Origin: Pseudomonas farsensis
GTDB lineage: Bacteria; Pseudomonadota; Gammaproteobacteria; Pseudomonadales; Pseudomonadaceae
NCBI RefSeq assembly: GCF_014268805.2
Contig: NZ_JABWRF020000001.1
Span: forward strand, 682,001-746,000
Length of the DNA: 64,000 nucleotides
Reading direction: 5' to 3'
The notes beneath the pieces are model-generated. The model searched no databases, had not been told where the DNA came from, and was given only the letters and a program-made list of their open reading frames with translations. The translations under genes and the position numbers were made by a program. The stretch's first letter is position 1. Every line of letters begins with the position of its first letter. Below are positions 46,768-54,321 of the stretch, in pieces.

Positions 46768-47595
46768 GGTAGCTCCTTCGCAACAGCCATTGATGAACCA
46801 CGGTGACCAGCGTCATCAGCCCCACCAACACCATGGCCAAGGCGCTGGCCAGGTTCGGGTCAAGGCTGATATCACCTGCCACAAGCCCGGCGATGCGGAT
46901 GGGCAGTACGTTGAAGTTGCCGGTGGTGAGGGCATAGACGGTGGCATAGGCGCCCAGGCGTTGGCCAGCAGAATCACGAAGGTGCCCAGCAACGCCGGGG
47001 CCAGCACCGGCAGGCCGATATGCCGCCAGAACTGCCATTGGCTGGCGCCCAGCAGCGCAGCGGATTCGCGCCAGTCTTCGCGCACCGCATCGAACGCGGG
47101 GAACAGCAGCAGCACCCCCAGCGGGATCTGGAAGTAGGTGTACACCAGGATCAACCCGGTCTTGGAATAGATGCTGAAGTCGCCGAGCAGGCCCATCTGC
47201 TTGAGCAGCAAGGTCAGCGCACCGTTGAAGCCCAGCAGAATGATGAAGGCGAACGCCAGCGGCACGCCGGCAAAGTTGCTGGTCATGTTGGCGAAGGCGG
47301 TAACGAAGTCGCGCAGGCGCGAGTCGACCTTGTGCAGCGAGTAGGCGCCCAGGGTGGCGATCACGATGCCGAACAGGCTCGACCAGAAGCTGATCTCAAG
47401 GCTGCGTTGCAGCGCTTGCAGATAGAACTTCGAGGCGAACACCTTGCTGAAGTTGGCCAAGCCCCAACCGCTGTCGCTTTGCAGGCTGTTGATCGCCACC
47501 CAGGCCAGCGGCGCAATCTGGAAAATGATGAAAAACACCGCGAACGGCAATAAACAGAGCAGGGCCAGGTAGCGGCCTCGGCGGCTGGAATTCAC
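46757..47595 (-). pseudogene. ABC importer permease (one frameshift, probably a sequencing error)
   Basis: The N-terminal frame (from GTG 47595, VNSSRRGRYLALLCLL) covers about 214 codons to VILLANA, and the rest (LGAYATVYALTTGNFNVLPI to RRSYHAR) is in another frame. Restoring one C in the run at about 46954-46957 joins them into an intact 279-residue six-helix permease. The start GTG overlaps the stop of the hydrolase gene (GTGA). Like the other frameshifts in the right part of the window, this one is a single-base homopolymer loss, so the gene is probably functional. Confidence 0.85.
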
Positions 47596-48398
47596 GTGAG
47601 CAGCTCCCGGCAGACGGTCTTGTCGTGGGCGGCGCCCAGCAGTTGGCAGATGGTGCCGCACAGCTCGGTCTGCAGTGGCTTGGCCGCAGGATCCAGGCTG
47701 AACGCCTTGCCGAACACGAACAGTGGCACCTCGCGCTCCTCGGCCAGCAGGCCGTTGTGCGAGCGGTCGTTGTTCATGCCGTGGTCGGCGGTTACCAGCA
47801 CCTGATAGCCCTCTTCGAGCCAGCGCGGCAGGTAGTCGGCCAGCAGAATGTCAGCGCTGCGCGCAGCGTTGCGGTACTGGCTGCTGTCCAGGCCGTGGCG
47901 GTGGCCGGCGTCGTCTATGTTCATCGGGTGCACCAGCAGAAAGTTCGGTGCATGGCGCCGCCGCAGGTACTCGGCGTCGGCCAGCAGGTGCGAGTCGGGG
48001 TAGTGATCGGCGTAATAGAACAGCCCGTGCTGGATCGGCAACTTCGGCGCGTGGGTGTGGCGGTCGCGCAGCGGGTCGAACGGGGAGCGGTTGTACAGCT
48101 CGCTCATCCAGTGGTAGGCCGCCGCTGCCGTGCCTAGGCCAGCCTCGCGGGCGTAGTGGAACACGCTGCGTTGGTTGGACAGGCGGTTGACGTTGTTGTG
48201 CACGATACCGCTGTCGATGGGCGGCACCCCGGTCAAGATGCATTCGTAGAGCGGCCGCGACAGCGACGGCAACTCGCATTCGACCCGGTAAAGCGCGGCG
48301 CGGTCGGCCTCGACGTAGGCGTGCAGGTGGCCCATGGCGTGGTGAGCGACCTGGTAGTTGAGGCCGTCGAGCAGGACCAGAATGACGTTGTGTTGCAT
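47592..48398 (-). CDS. Alkaline phosphatase/phosphodiesterase superfamily hydrolase
   Basis: The 268-residue protein has the alkaline-phosphatase fold of type I phosphodiesterases and nucleotide pyrophosphatases. Metal-binding motifs are VILVLLDGLN at the start, NIDDAGHRHGLDS near 165, and VTADHGMNN near 205, the spacing seen also in phosphonoacetate hydrolases. There is no signal peptide, so it acts in the cytoplasm on the imported compound. It sits between the binding-protein gene and the permease genes of the ABC operon. The substrate, likely a phosphoester or phosphonate, is inference. Confidence 0.87.
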   Translation of the reverse strand: MQHNVILVLLDGLNYQVAHHAMGHLHAYVEADRAALYRVECELPSLSRPLYECILTGVPPIDSGIVHNNVNRLSNQRSVFHYAREAGLGTAAAAYHWMSELYNRSPFDPLRDRHTHAPKLPIQHGLFYYADHYPDSHLLADAEYLRRRHAPNFLLVHPMNIDDAGHRHGLDSSQYRNAARSADILLADYLPRWLEEGYQVLVTADHGMNNDRSHNGLLAEEREVPLFVFGKAFSLDPAAKPLQTELCGTICQLLGAAHDKTVCRELLT

Positions 48399-48418
48399 GT
48401 TCGCTCCAAGGGCATAGG

Positions 48419-48452
48419 GCGGGCAGGAGCGAGCAAGCCCGCTCCTGCCCGC
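48419..48452 (-). terminator. Intercistronic hairpin after the binding-protein gene
   Basis: GCGGGCAGGAGC / GCTCCTGCCCGC is a 12-bp perfect stem with a ten-base loop in the gap between the binding-protein and hydrolase genes. Partial termination or 3'-end protection here would explain higher output of the binding protein than of the transporter, as in many ABC operons. It may derive from a REP. Confidence 0.5.
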
Positions 48453-48461
48453 AGACGGCGC

Positions 48462-49518
48462 TTATTCCATCTCGATGATCACCTGCTCCTGCCACTTCTG
48501 CGGCAGGGCCTTGGAGGTGGTTTCCCACACCTCGGCGTTCTTGATCGGCTGGGCCGCTTGGTACTGCTCGTTAGGCAGCAGCTTGGCCTGCACGTCGGCT
48601 GGCAGTTTCAGGTGCTCGGCGCGGATCGGGCGGGCGTGGCCGATAGCCAGGTTGGTCTGCCCGGCGTCGCTGAAGATGTACTCGCGGGCCAGCTTGGCGG
48701 CGTTCGGGTGCTTGGCGTACTTGTTGATGATGGTGGTGTAGCCCGAAGTGATCGAGCCGTCCGAGGGGATCAGCACCTCAAAGCGCTTGGGGTCGATCTG
48801 GTCGCGGTAGCTCAGGCCGTTGAAGTCCCACACCACGCCGACTTCCACTTCGCCCTTTTCGAGGGTCTGGATGGTCGGGTTGGCCAGCGACAGGCGCTTT
48901 TGCTGGGCCAGCTTGGTGAACAGCTGCAAGCCCGGCTCGATGTTGCTTTCGTCGCCCTTGTAGGCGATGGCCGCCGCCAGCACGCCGTTGGCCGCCTGGG
49001 CCGCAGTGCCGACGTCACCGATGGCAACCTTGTATTTGCCCTTTTCCAGGTCGTGCCAGGTTTTTGGCCGCTCGCCTTCCTTGACCAGGTCCTTGTTGAT
49101 GATGAACGCGATGGTGCCGGTATAGGCCAGCGCCCAGTGGCCATCGGCGTCCTTGGCCCAGGTCGGGACCTGGTCCCAGGTGCTCGGCTTGTAAGGCTGC
49201 GTAACGCCCTTGGCGACGGCAATCGGCCCGAACGCTGCGCCAACGTCACCGATGTCGGCGCTGGCGTTGTCTTTCTCTGCGTCGAACTTGGCGATTCCTG
49301 GGCCGAACTCATGTCGGTGTCGCTGTGCTTGAGGCCGTATTTTTCGCAAGGACGTCCCAGGTGCCTTTCCAGTTGGCCCAGGCATCGGGCATGCCGACGC
49401 TGTTGACCGCGCCTTCTTTGCGCGCAGCGTCTTCGAGGGCCTTGAGGTCCTGGGCCATGGCCGAGGTGCCGAAAGCGATGGCGGAACCGAGCAGTGACGC
49501 CATGAACAACTTTTTCAT
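48462..49518 (-). pseudogene. ABC importer periplasmic binding protein (two frameshifts, probably sequencing errors)
   Basis: The coding sequence starts at ATG 49518 (MKKLFMASLLGSAIAFGTSA, a standard signal peptide) with AAGGAG upstream. The frame breaks twice near 49290-49350. Restoring one A in the run before TACGGCCTC (near 49341) and one A before ATCGCC (near 49295) yields an intact 352-residue protein with a central part reading SADIGDVGAAFGPIAVAKG and the C-terminus QKWQEQVIIEME. It is a type 2 binding protein of the spermidine/iron/phosphonate-like subgroup, and the first gene of the operon. Confidence 0.85.
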
Positions 49519-49837
49519 CCGAAGCTCCTTGGGTGGGGTGCCTTGCATTCGTTGTGATGAGGAGAAGCCGTGCCTGCTTGACGTTGGTCTAGGTCAGCAA
49601 ACCTTGAGCCAAGTTAGGCCGCTTGCATGACAATTTGATGTAAGGGGCGGGCGTGCACGGGTGCCACACGGCCCTGGCATTACAGCGTAGACCACAGGTG
49701 CTGCGTGGGCTGGCGCGGTTCTGGCAAGGGCTGGCGGGCAGCCGTTGTCACAGGATGTTCATCAGCCCTGCCTAGGCTTGCACTATTCTCCACCTGCCCT
49801 GTTATGGGGCTGGACTAGTCCAGATAGGTAACCTTTG
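49519..49837. promoter_or_regulatory. Divergent promoter region with two similar operator palindromes
   Basis: This 319-base gap contains no gene. CTGGACTAGTCCAG at 49810-49823 is a perfect 14-base palindrome 14 bases before the GntR start. A related imperfect site, TGGTCTAGGTCA, is at 49585-49596, 67 bases upstream of the binding-protein start. Both share the TGGxCTAGxxCA core, so the GntR protein probably represses both transcripts. Confidence 0.6.
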
Positions 49838-50551
49838 ATGCAAGCGACGCCACCGCGTGCGGTAACAGCCATCTGCCACGCCTTGCAGGAGCAGATAGAA
49901 CACGGCCTGCTGGCGCCGGGCGGCAAGCTGCCGGCCGAGCGCAAGCTCAGCGAGGTGTTCGATACCACGCGTATCACCCTGCGTGAGGCACTGGTGCAGC
50001 TGGAAGCCCAAGGGTTGATCTACCGCGAGGAGCGGCGCGGCTGGTTCGTGGCCCCCGACCGGCTGACCTATGACCTGATCGAGCGCAGCCACTTCCACGC
50101 GATGGTCCGCAACCAGGGCCGCCAGCCTGCCACCGAGTTGCTGTCGGCGCGGCTGCAACCCGCCTCCGCCGCCATCTGCGCACGCCTGCGCCTGGCGCCG
50201 CTGTCGAGCGTGGTACGCATCTGCCGGCTACGGCGTATTGACGGCCGTGCGGTGCTGTATGCCGAGCACTACCTCAACCCGCAGTATTTTCCCGGCATTT
50301 TGCAGCTGGACCTTGCCCAGTCGCTGACCGAGATCTACGCCCGGCACTACCAGCTTGAATATGGGCAGGTGTGCTTCGAGATACTGCCGACGGCCTTGCC
50401 GGTGGAGGCGGCCAGCGCCCTGAAAGTCTCGGCCGGCAGCCCTGGGCTGCATATCACCCGGGTCAATAGCGATCAGCACGGGCATCTGATTGATTGTGAT
50501 CTGGAGTATTGGCGGCATGATGCGATTCGCATACGGGCCGAGGCGGGGTGA
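49838..50551 (+). CDS. GntR-family (HutC/UTRA) transcriptional regulator
   Basis: The 237-residue protein has an N-terminal winged helix (KLPAERKLSEVFDTTRITLR then EALVQLEAQGLIY) and a C-terminal UTRA ligand-binding domain (residues 85-235, RICRLRRIDGRAVLYAEHYL). Regulators of this subgroup beside an ABC importer and a hydrolase often control phosphonate uptake (PhnR-like). It is divergent from the ABC operon, with matching palindromes near both starts. ATG 49838 is used; TTG one codon upstream is possible. The 3' end overlaps the exporter gene on the other strand. Confidence 0.9.
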   Translation: MQATPPRAVTAICHALQEQIEHGLLAPGGKLPAERKLSEVFDTTRITLREALVQLEAQGLIYREERRGWFVAPDRLTYDLIERSHFHAMVRNQGRQPATELLSARLQPASAAICARLRLAPLSSVVRICRLRRIDGRAVLYAEHYLNPQYFPGILQLDLAQSLTEIYARHYQLEYGQVCFEILPTALPVEAASALKVSAGSPGLHITRVNSDQHGHLIDCDLEYWRHDAIRIRAEAG

Positions 50552-51751
50552 GGGGTGTGGCTGGGCTGATTGCCTCCTGAGAATCCAAGTCAGGCAGTTG
50601 AACAAGCAGCACCAAGCCGATTACTCCCGTGATGAAGAATGTCGTAGCGAGACTCGCCATGACCTGGACGCCGGTGGTCGCAAGCACGGCGCCGAACAGT
50701 GCTCCGGTGCCGAATACTAAGGTACTACTTAGGGAGGCTGCAGCGCCCGCGCGTTCGGGGTGCCGGGCCAGAGCCAGGGACGTTGCCGCGGGCCTGATAA
50801 TGGTGATGCCGGTGGCGCAGATGATCACAGGCAGCAAAACACTGGTAACCGACGCTTGTGCTGCAAGCCCCCATATAAATGAGGTAATACCCGAACAACC
50901 GACGAGCATGAAACCAATCCCGATTTGCGAGCCTGCACGCGCATGACGGCTCAGCCAGCGAGCGACCACACCGCCCAAGACATAGGCCGAGCCATAAGCG
51001 GTAAATACGACGCCGAAACCTGTCACCGAAAAATCCATATGGTCCATCAAGATCAAGGGCGCATTGATGATAAATGAAAAATGGCAGGCAAATGCCAGGC
51101 AGGAAAATAAAGTGAGGATTAAAAAAGCCCGTCCTTTGTGAGGGCCCTGTAGCTTGCAATGATGCCCTCCACCTTCGCAGGCGCCGGCTGCTCCTGTAGC
51201 ACCGTAAAGGCCATTATCGCGCTGCAAGCTGCTAGCGCTGCATACACCCAAAAACTACCCTGCCAATCAAAGTGAACTTGGAGCATGCTTCCAACAAACG
51301 GGGATAAGGAAATAAACAGCCCGCTGGCACTTGTTAACAAGATTCGCATGTTATTTCGATCTTGCCCCCGTACAGATCTTGTACCAATGCGTGGGTGAGC
51401 ACGAAGCAGCCACAGCCTAATGCTTGCAGCAAACGGAATAAAAGAAAAACTTCGAAACTGTCGGACAGCAGACAACCCGCCGCCCCGCTTGCTGATGCTA
51501 AAAGCCCGATGACGAGCAGGCGTTTGCGGCCTAGGGCATCCGACAACGGGCCTATGATGATTTGGGATGCCGACACTGCTAAGATGAACAGCGTTACGGA
51601 GTAGGCAATGCTTTGGGTTGAAGTATTGAACTCTACGGCGAGGGCGGGAAACGACGGGAGAATGACATCCAGTGGGAAAACACCAAGAAAGGTAACTAAT
51701 AGGGTCAGGGAGGTTAGGGGTGGGGTGATGTTTGTTAATGTGGTTTGTCAT
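50463..51751 (-). pseudogene. Bcr/CflA-type MFS exporter of the peptide-SagB-AurF cluster (several frameshifts)
   Basis: Three reading frames together encode a twelve-helix drug-efflux MFS protein. The start ATG 51751 overlaps the stop of the AurF-like gene (ATGA). Pieces are LGVFPLDVILPSFPALAVEF, VSASQIIIGPLSDALGRKRL (loop motif GPLSDALGRK), LFRLLQALGCGCFVLTHALV, then MRILLTSASGLFISLSPFVG, then GRAFLILTLFSCLAFACHFS to the C-terminus. Single-base restorations in G-runs near 51371 and 51126 fix two breaks; the first 50 bases need two more bases. It would export the product of the cluster. Confidence 0.75.
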
Positions 51752-52666
51752 GTTGGCAATCCGTTTTCACGGAACGCGTTAATGTAGGTATGATTTTTAA
51801 ATAGGTCGGTACGTTTTATTGCTCTCATCGTTAGTGCCGTTGAGTCTGATATTCTATCCAGCCAATTGTTTTGCAGGGTTTTGATGGCATTTTCTATGAC
51901 GGTCAGATGGGTGTCAGCGATTAATCGTATGAAGTGGATGTTCGGCCTTGAAAAAAAGGGATGGTTTTTATCAGGCAGGTTACCATGAAGTCTTTTTGAG
52001 AGTTGGACAGTCCTCCCCATAATGTTACGAACAGGTCTGAAAAGAAAATTGAGTGCCGTGACTCATCGATTAAGTGATCTTGAAACATGTGGAGTATCGG
52101 TGGTAGTAAGTCGCCGTGTGATAGCCATGAAAGTTCTCGGTGATGATGGTTTCTGATACAAAGGCAATTATAAATGCTGCGAGCTCTTGGTGTTTATGAC
52201 GTTGCGTCGCGCGACTTCTGTCCAGATGGTGAAGCCTTGCAGATCGCATTCGAGGAAGAGAGAATCGATTTGTGACTTGATCTGATAGCTCTCTGGAAAA
52301 TAGCGCGTGATATCCTTCGTCGGCGTAAAGTTTAAGGGCGCAGAAACGTTCTTGTGAGCTAAAATGTTGAGAGAGTGCCCCCTGGGTTATACAGCATATA
52401 GCACGGTTTACATAGGATATCTCTAGCTCGGTCGTGTAGTCCAGGAAATGAACTAAGTGGCCGATATGTATTCTCAGAAGAGCCGCCTCTGGCAGGATTT
52501 CCATTCCAGCTTGGTTGGCAAGCGGGATTAGAGCTTTGGGGAACCAGCGCTCAGGAGTGGTCTCGCTGAATTCGGTATCTGTAAACAAGTAACGGTTAGG
52601 GCGGGAACGAACGGTACTGGTTGTATCCCAGGTGGCAAAGTAGCGGCAGCTATCGGTTTTTTTCAT
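51748..52666 (-). pseudogene. AurF-like di-iron oxygenase (one frameshift)
   Basis: The first frame (198 codons, MKKTDSCRYFATWDTTSTVR) ends early, but restoring one T near 52132 (TTTCATGG to TTTTCATGG) continues it as ENFSWLSHGDLLPPILHMFQ then DHLIDESRHSIFF to FRENGLPT, about 306 residues in all. Ferritin-like metal motifs appear twice, YADEGYHALF and IDESRHSIFF, with further acidic residues in SETIITEN. This is the pattern of AurF-family (PF11583) non-heme di-iron oxygenases, which N-oxygenate amines. It lies 30 bases after the SagB gene and overlaps the exporter gene. Base composition is AT-rich. Confidence 0.75.
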
Positions 52667-52696
52667 GGTGCCTGCCCGTTGTCCGAATGAAGATAT

Positions 52697-53737
52697 TTAA
52701 ATTTTAATCATTGCTTGAAGTTCTGTAGGTGTGGGGGCTCCGTCCGTATAGCCGCATCCTACAAAAAAGAATACCTGCTCATCAGAATCTTTTATGCCTA
52801 GGAGAGGGTCGATAAGATTTTCGTTAAGTGCGCCAGTCGGCCAAGTTCCTAGGCCCAAGGAGGTCGCTGCGATTTGTAGAGTCTGTGCCACGTGCCCAAT
52901 TTCAAGTAGCGCATTTCTATATGCTCGCGAATGTTCATACTTCCACCATAGCTTATCGAGCCTAGAGGTAAGGAAAAATCCTAACGCAAGATCGTCCGCA
53001 AAATGCTGCCCTGATAAAAGATTTCCCAAGGCAGGCAGTTCTGAGGAGGTTAAGTGCAAGCAGTGCTCAGTGGGGTTGTAATAGTAGATGCCTCGCTTGA
53101 TGCCTTCAATGTTGTGGACGTAGACATACGCCTCCGTCGCATTAAGTCCTCCACCGGAAGGACTGCTGCGGCGGTTGCGAAACATCTCTGCAATGCCCGC
53201 TGTGTCAGGTAGCTTTCTTTCAGCATTGAAACTAAGAGAAGACTCTAGGAGTCTCGCGAAGATGTTGCGTTGCACAGGGTGGTCGGAGAAGACTCTAGAT
53301 GTCGATCGGAGTTTAAGAGTGCTTTCCACTGTGCTTAGCTTTAATGATCTTGGTAAACTTACGGTGTCCTTGATATTCTGGCCTTGGCTGATTGTAGGTA
53401 TTTCTTTGTTTGAAATATCTTCACAGTGTTCTAGATAGTGCGCTGCCCATTCGGATTTGTCACCCGGTTGAAAGTCGAGTGGGATGTTTTTAGTGCCAAA
53501 ATGAAAAATGTGCGAAAGTATATCCCAGCCCCACGAGTTATACGGCGTTGAGTCTAAAATTCCGCTGCTTTTAAGTTCGCTGTCTAGTGGGTTGTTTTTG
53601 TCAGTTTTGTCTGGGTTGTAGGCCAAAAAGATAAGTCGTTGTGCATGTGCTAAAGTAAGTTCGTACTGTTTGTGACTCCTATAGTTCCAACAGATCAGTT
53701 TCTTTTCAAAAATTATAAAAAAGCAGCCATCGTTCAT
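52697..53737 (-). CDS. SagB-type FMN-dependent dehydrogenase (nitroreductase superfamily)
   Basis: The 346-residue protein has the two-part SagB layout: an N-terminal domain (WNYRSHKQYELTLAHAQRLI) and a C-terminal nitroreductase domain (about residues 140-346). The latter carries LRSTSRVFSDHPVQRNIFAR, the FMN-contact loop SPSGGGLNATEAYVYVHNIE, and EIGHVAQTLQIAATSLGLGT. SagB/McbC/ThcOx enzymes oxidise azolines to azoles in RiPPs, and SagB homologues also act on other peptide or amino acid substrates. No YcaO cyclase or E1-like partner is visible nearby. The start ATG 53737 has GGAGG upstream. It follows a 22-codon peptide gene. Confidence 0.85.
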   Translation of the reverse strand: MNDGCFFIIFEKKLICWNYRSHKQYELTLAHAQRLIFLAYNPDKTDKNNPLDSELKSSGILDSTPYNSWGWDILSHIFHFGTKNIPLDFQPGDKSEWAAHYLEHCEDISNKEIPTISQGQNIKDTVSLPRSLKLSTVESTLKLRSTSRVFSDHPVQRNIFARLLESSLSFNAERKLPDTAGIAEMFRNRRSSPSGGGLNATEAYVYVHNIEGIKRGIYYYNPTEHCLHLTSSELPALGNLLSGQHFADDLALGFFLTSRLDKLWWKYEHSRAYRNALLEIGHVAQTLQIAATSLGLGTWPTGALNENLIDPLLGIKDSDEQVFFFVGCGYTDGAPTPTELQAMIKI

Positions 53738-53759
53738 TACTAGTGCCTCCGGAGGGATG

Positions 53760-53786
53760 CTAGGCGCAGGCCGGCACTACGCCTAG
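53760..53786 (-). terminator. Hairpin between the peptide gene and the SagB gene
   Basis: CTAGGCG / CGCCTAG forms a seven-bp stem with a 13-base loop, 17 bases after the peptide stop. There is no U-tract. Such hairpins between a precursor gene and its maturation genes often limit read-through so that the peptide is made in excess. Confidence 0.45.
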
Positions 53787-53802
53787 AATTTTCAGCTAGC
53801 GC

Positions 53803-53871
53803 TTACTGCGCCTTACGCACCAGATGGGCCAGATTTGCTAGTTTGGATGACTCCATTTTCACTTCTTTCAT
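53803..53871 (-). CDS. 22-residue peptide, candidate precursor for the SagB/AurF enzymes
   Basis: A short open frame starts at ATG 53871 with the ribosome site CGGAGA nine bases upstream and ends in TAA at 53803. It encodes 22 residues beginning MKEVKMESSKLANLAH and ending LVRKAQ. It has no Cys and no Thr, and has two Ser, so it is not an obvious azole precursor; Lys, His and the C-terminal Gln are possible targets. It is too short for standard gene finders. Position directly before a SagB-type enzyme, good translation signals and an intervening hairpin argue that it is real. A regulatory leader peptide is the main alternative. Confidence 0.55.
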   Translation of the reverse strand: MKEVKMESSKLANLAHLVRKAQ

Positions 53872-54321
53872 TATTGTTCTCCGTTGATATCGCTTGATTG
53901 CGACATCTTCAGCTTAGGCAATATGGGAAGATGTACAAGCTTTGATTGTGCGGGAAAAGTCGATCAGTCATGTAGGAAAAGTCCTTGCGCGCAGCAGAAA
54001 ACAGCTTCTGTCCTACACTCACTCGATTTTGACCCCGTAGGTCAGTTCCTAGCGGCGATGCTCAGGGTAATAGATCGACAATTTGTCGGTGGGGCTATTT
54101 TAATGATAGGAAGGCGTTATTTAGAATACAGCGGACTTTGTAAGGCACAGCTAGCAGGGGCTGTGTAATTAAAATACATACAGCCTCCCGTTTACCGTCT
54201 AGATACCGGGCAGCGATGCCCTGTTGGGGCGCCCGCACGTTGGTTATGTGCAACCCTGTACCGGCCTCATCGCAGTCTGACCTCTCGCACACGTGATCGC
54301 TGCAAACCTTTTCCTCGCAAA
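53872..54321. other. AT-rich intergenic region upstream of the peptide cluster
   Basis: This 450-base gap contains no gene I can support; a 94-codon rightward frame (53884-54168) has no family resemblance or good start. It holds a pair of direct repeats (53953-53983), the likely cluster promoter, and at its right end a half REP-type arm (CGGCCTCATCGCAG, about 54262-54280). Confidence 0.6.
53953..53983 (-). promoter_or_regulatory. Direct repeats GGAAAAGTC upstream of the peptide gene
   Basis: GGAAAAGTC occurs at 53953-53961 and again at 53975-53983, a 22-base period of about two helical turns, 82-112 bases upstream of the peptide start. This is a suitable binding site for a dimeric activator acting on the cluster promoter. 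No regulator gene is adjacent. Confidence 0.45.

Noticed and set aside
49290..49350. Programmed ribosomal frameshifting in the binding-protein gene at an A-run
   Set aside because: Two separate losses occur within 60 bases, no pseudoknot or slippery heptamer context is evident, and the same type of break appears in many unrelated neighbouring genes.
50463..53871. Mangotoxin/Pvf-type (mgo) cluster identity for the AurF-like locus
   Set aside because: mgo/pvf clusters include an NRPS and other conserved genes not present here; only the di-iron oxygenase type is shared.
53884..54168. 94-codon rightward frame upstream of the peptide cluster
   Set aside because: No family resemblance, no convincing ribosome site, and it spans the likely promoter and direct repeats of the leftward cluster.
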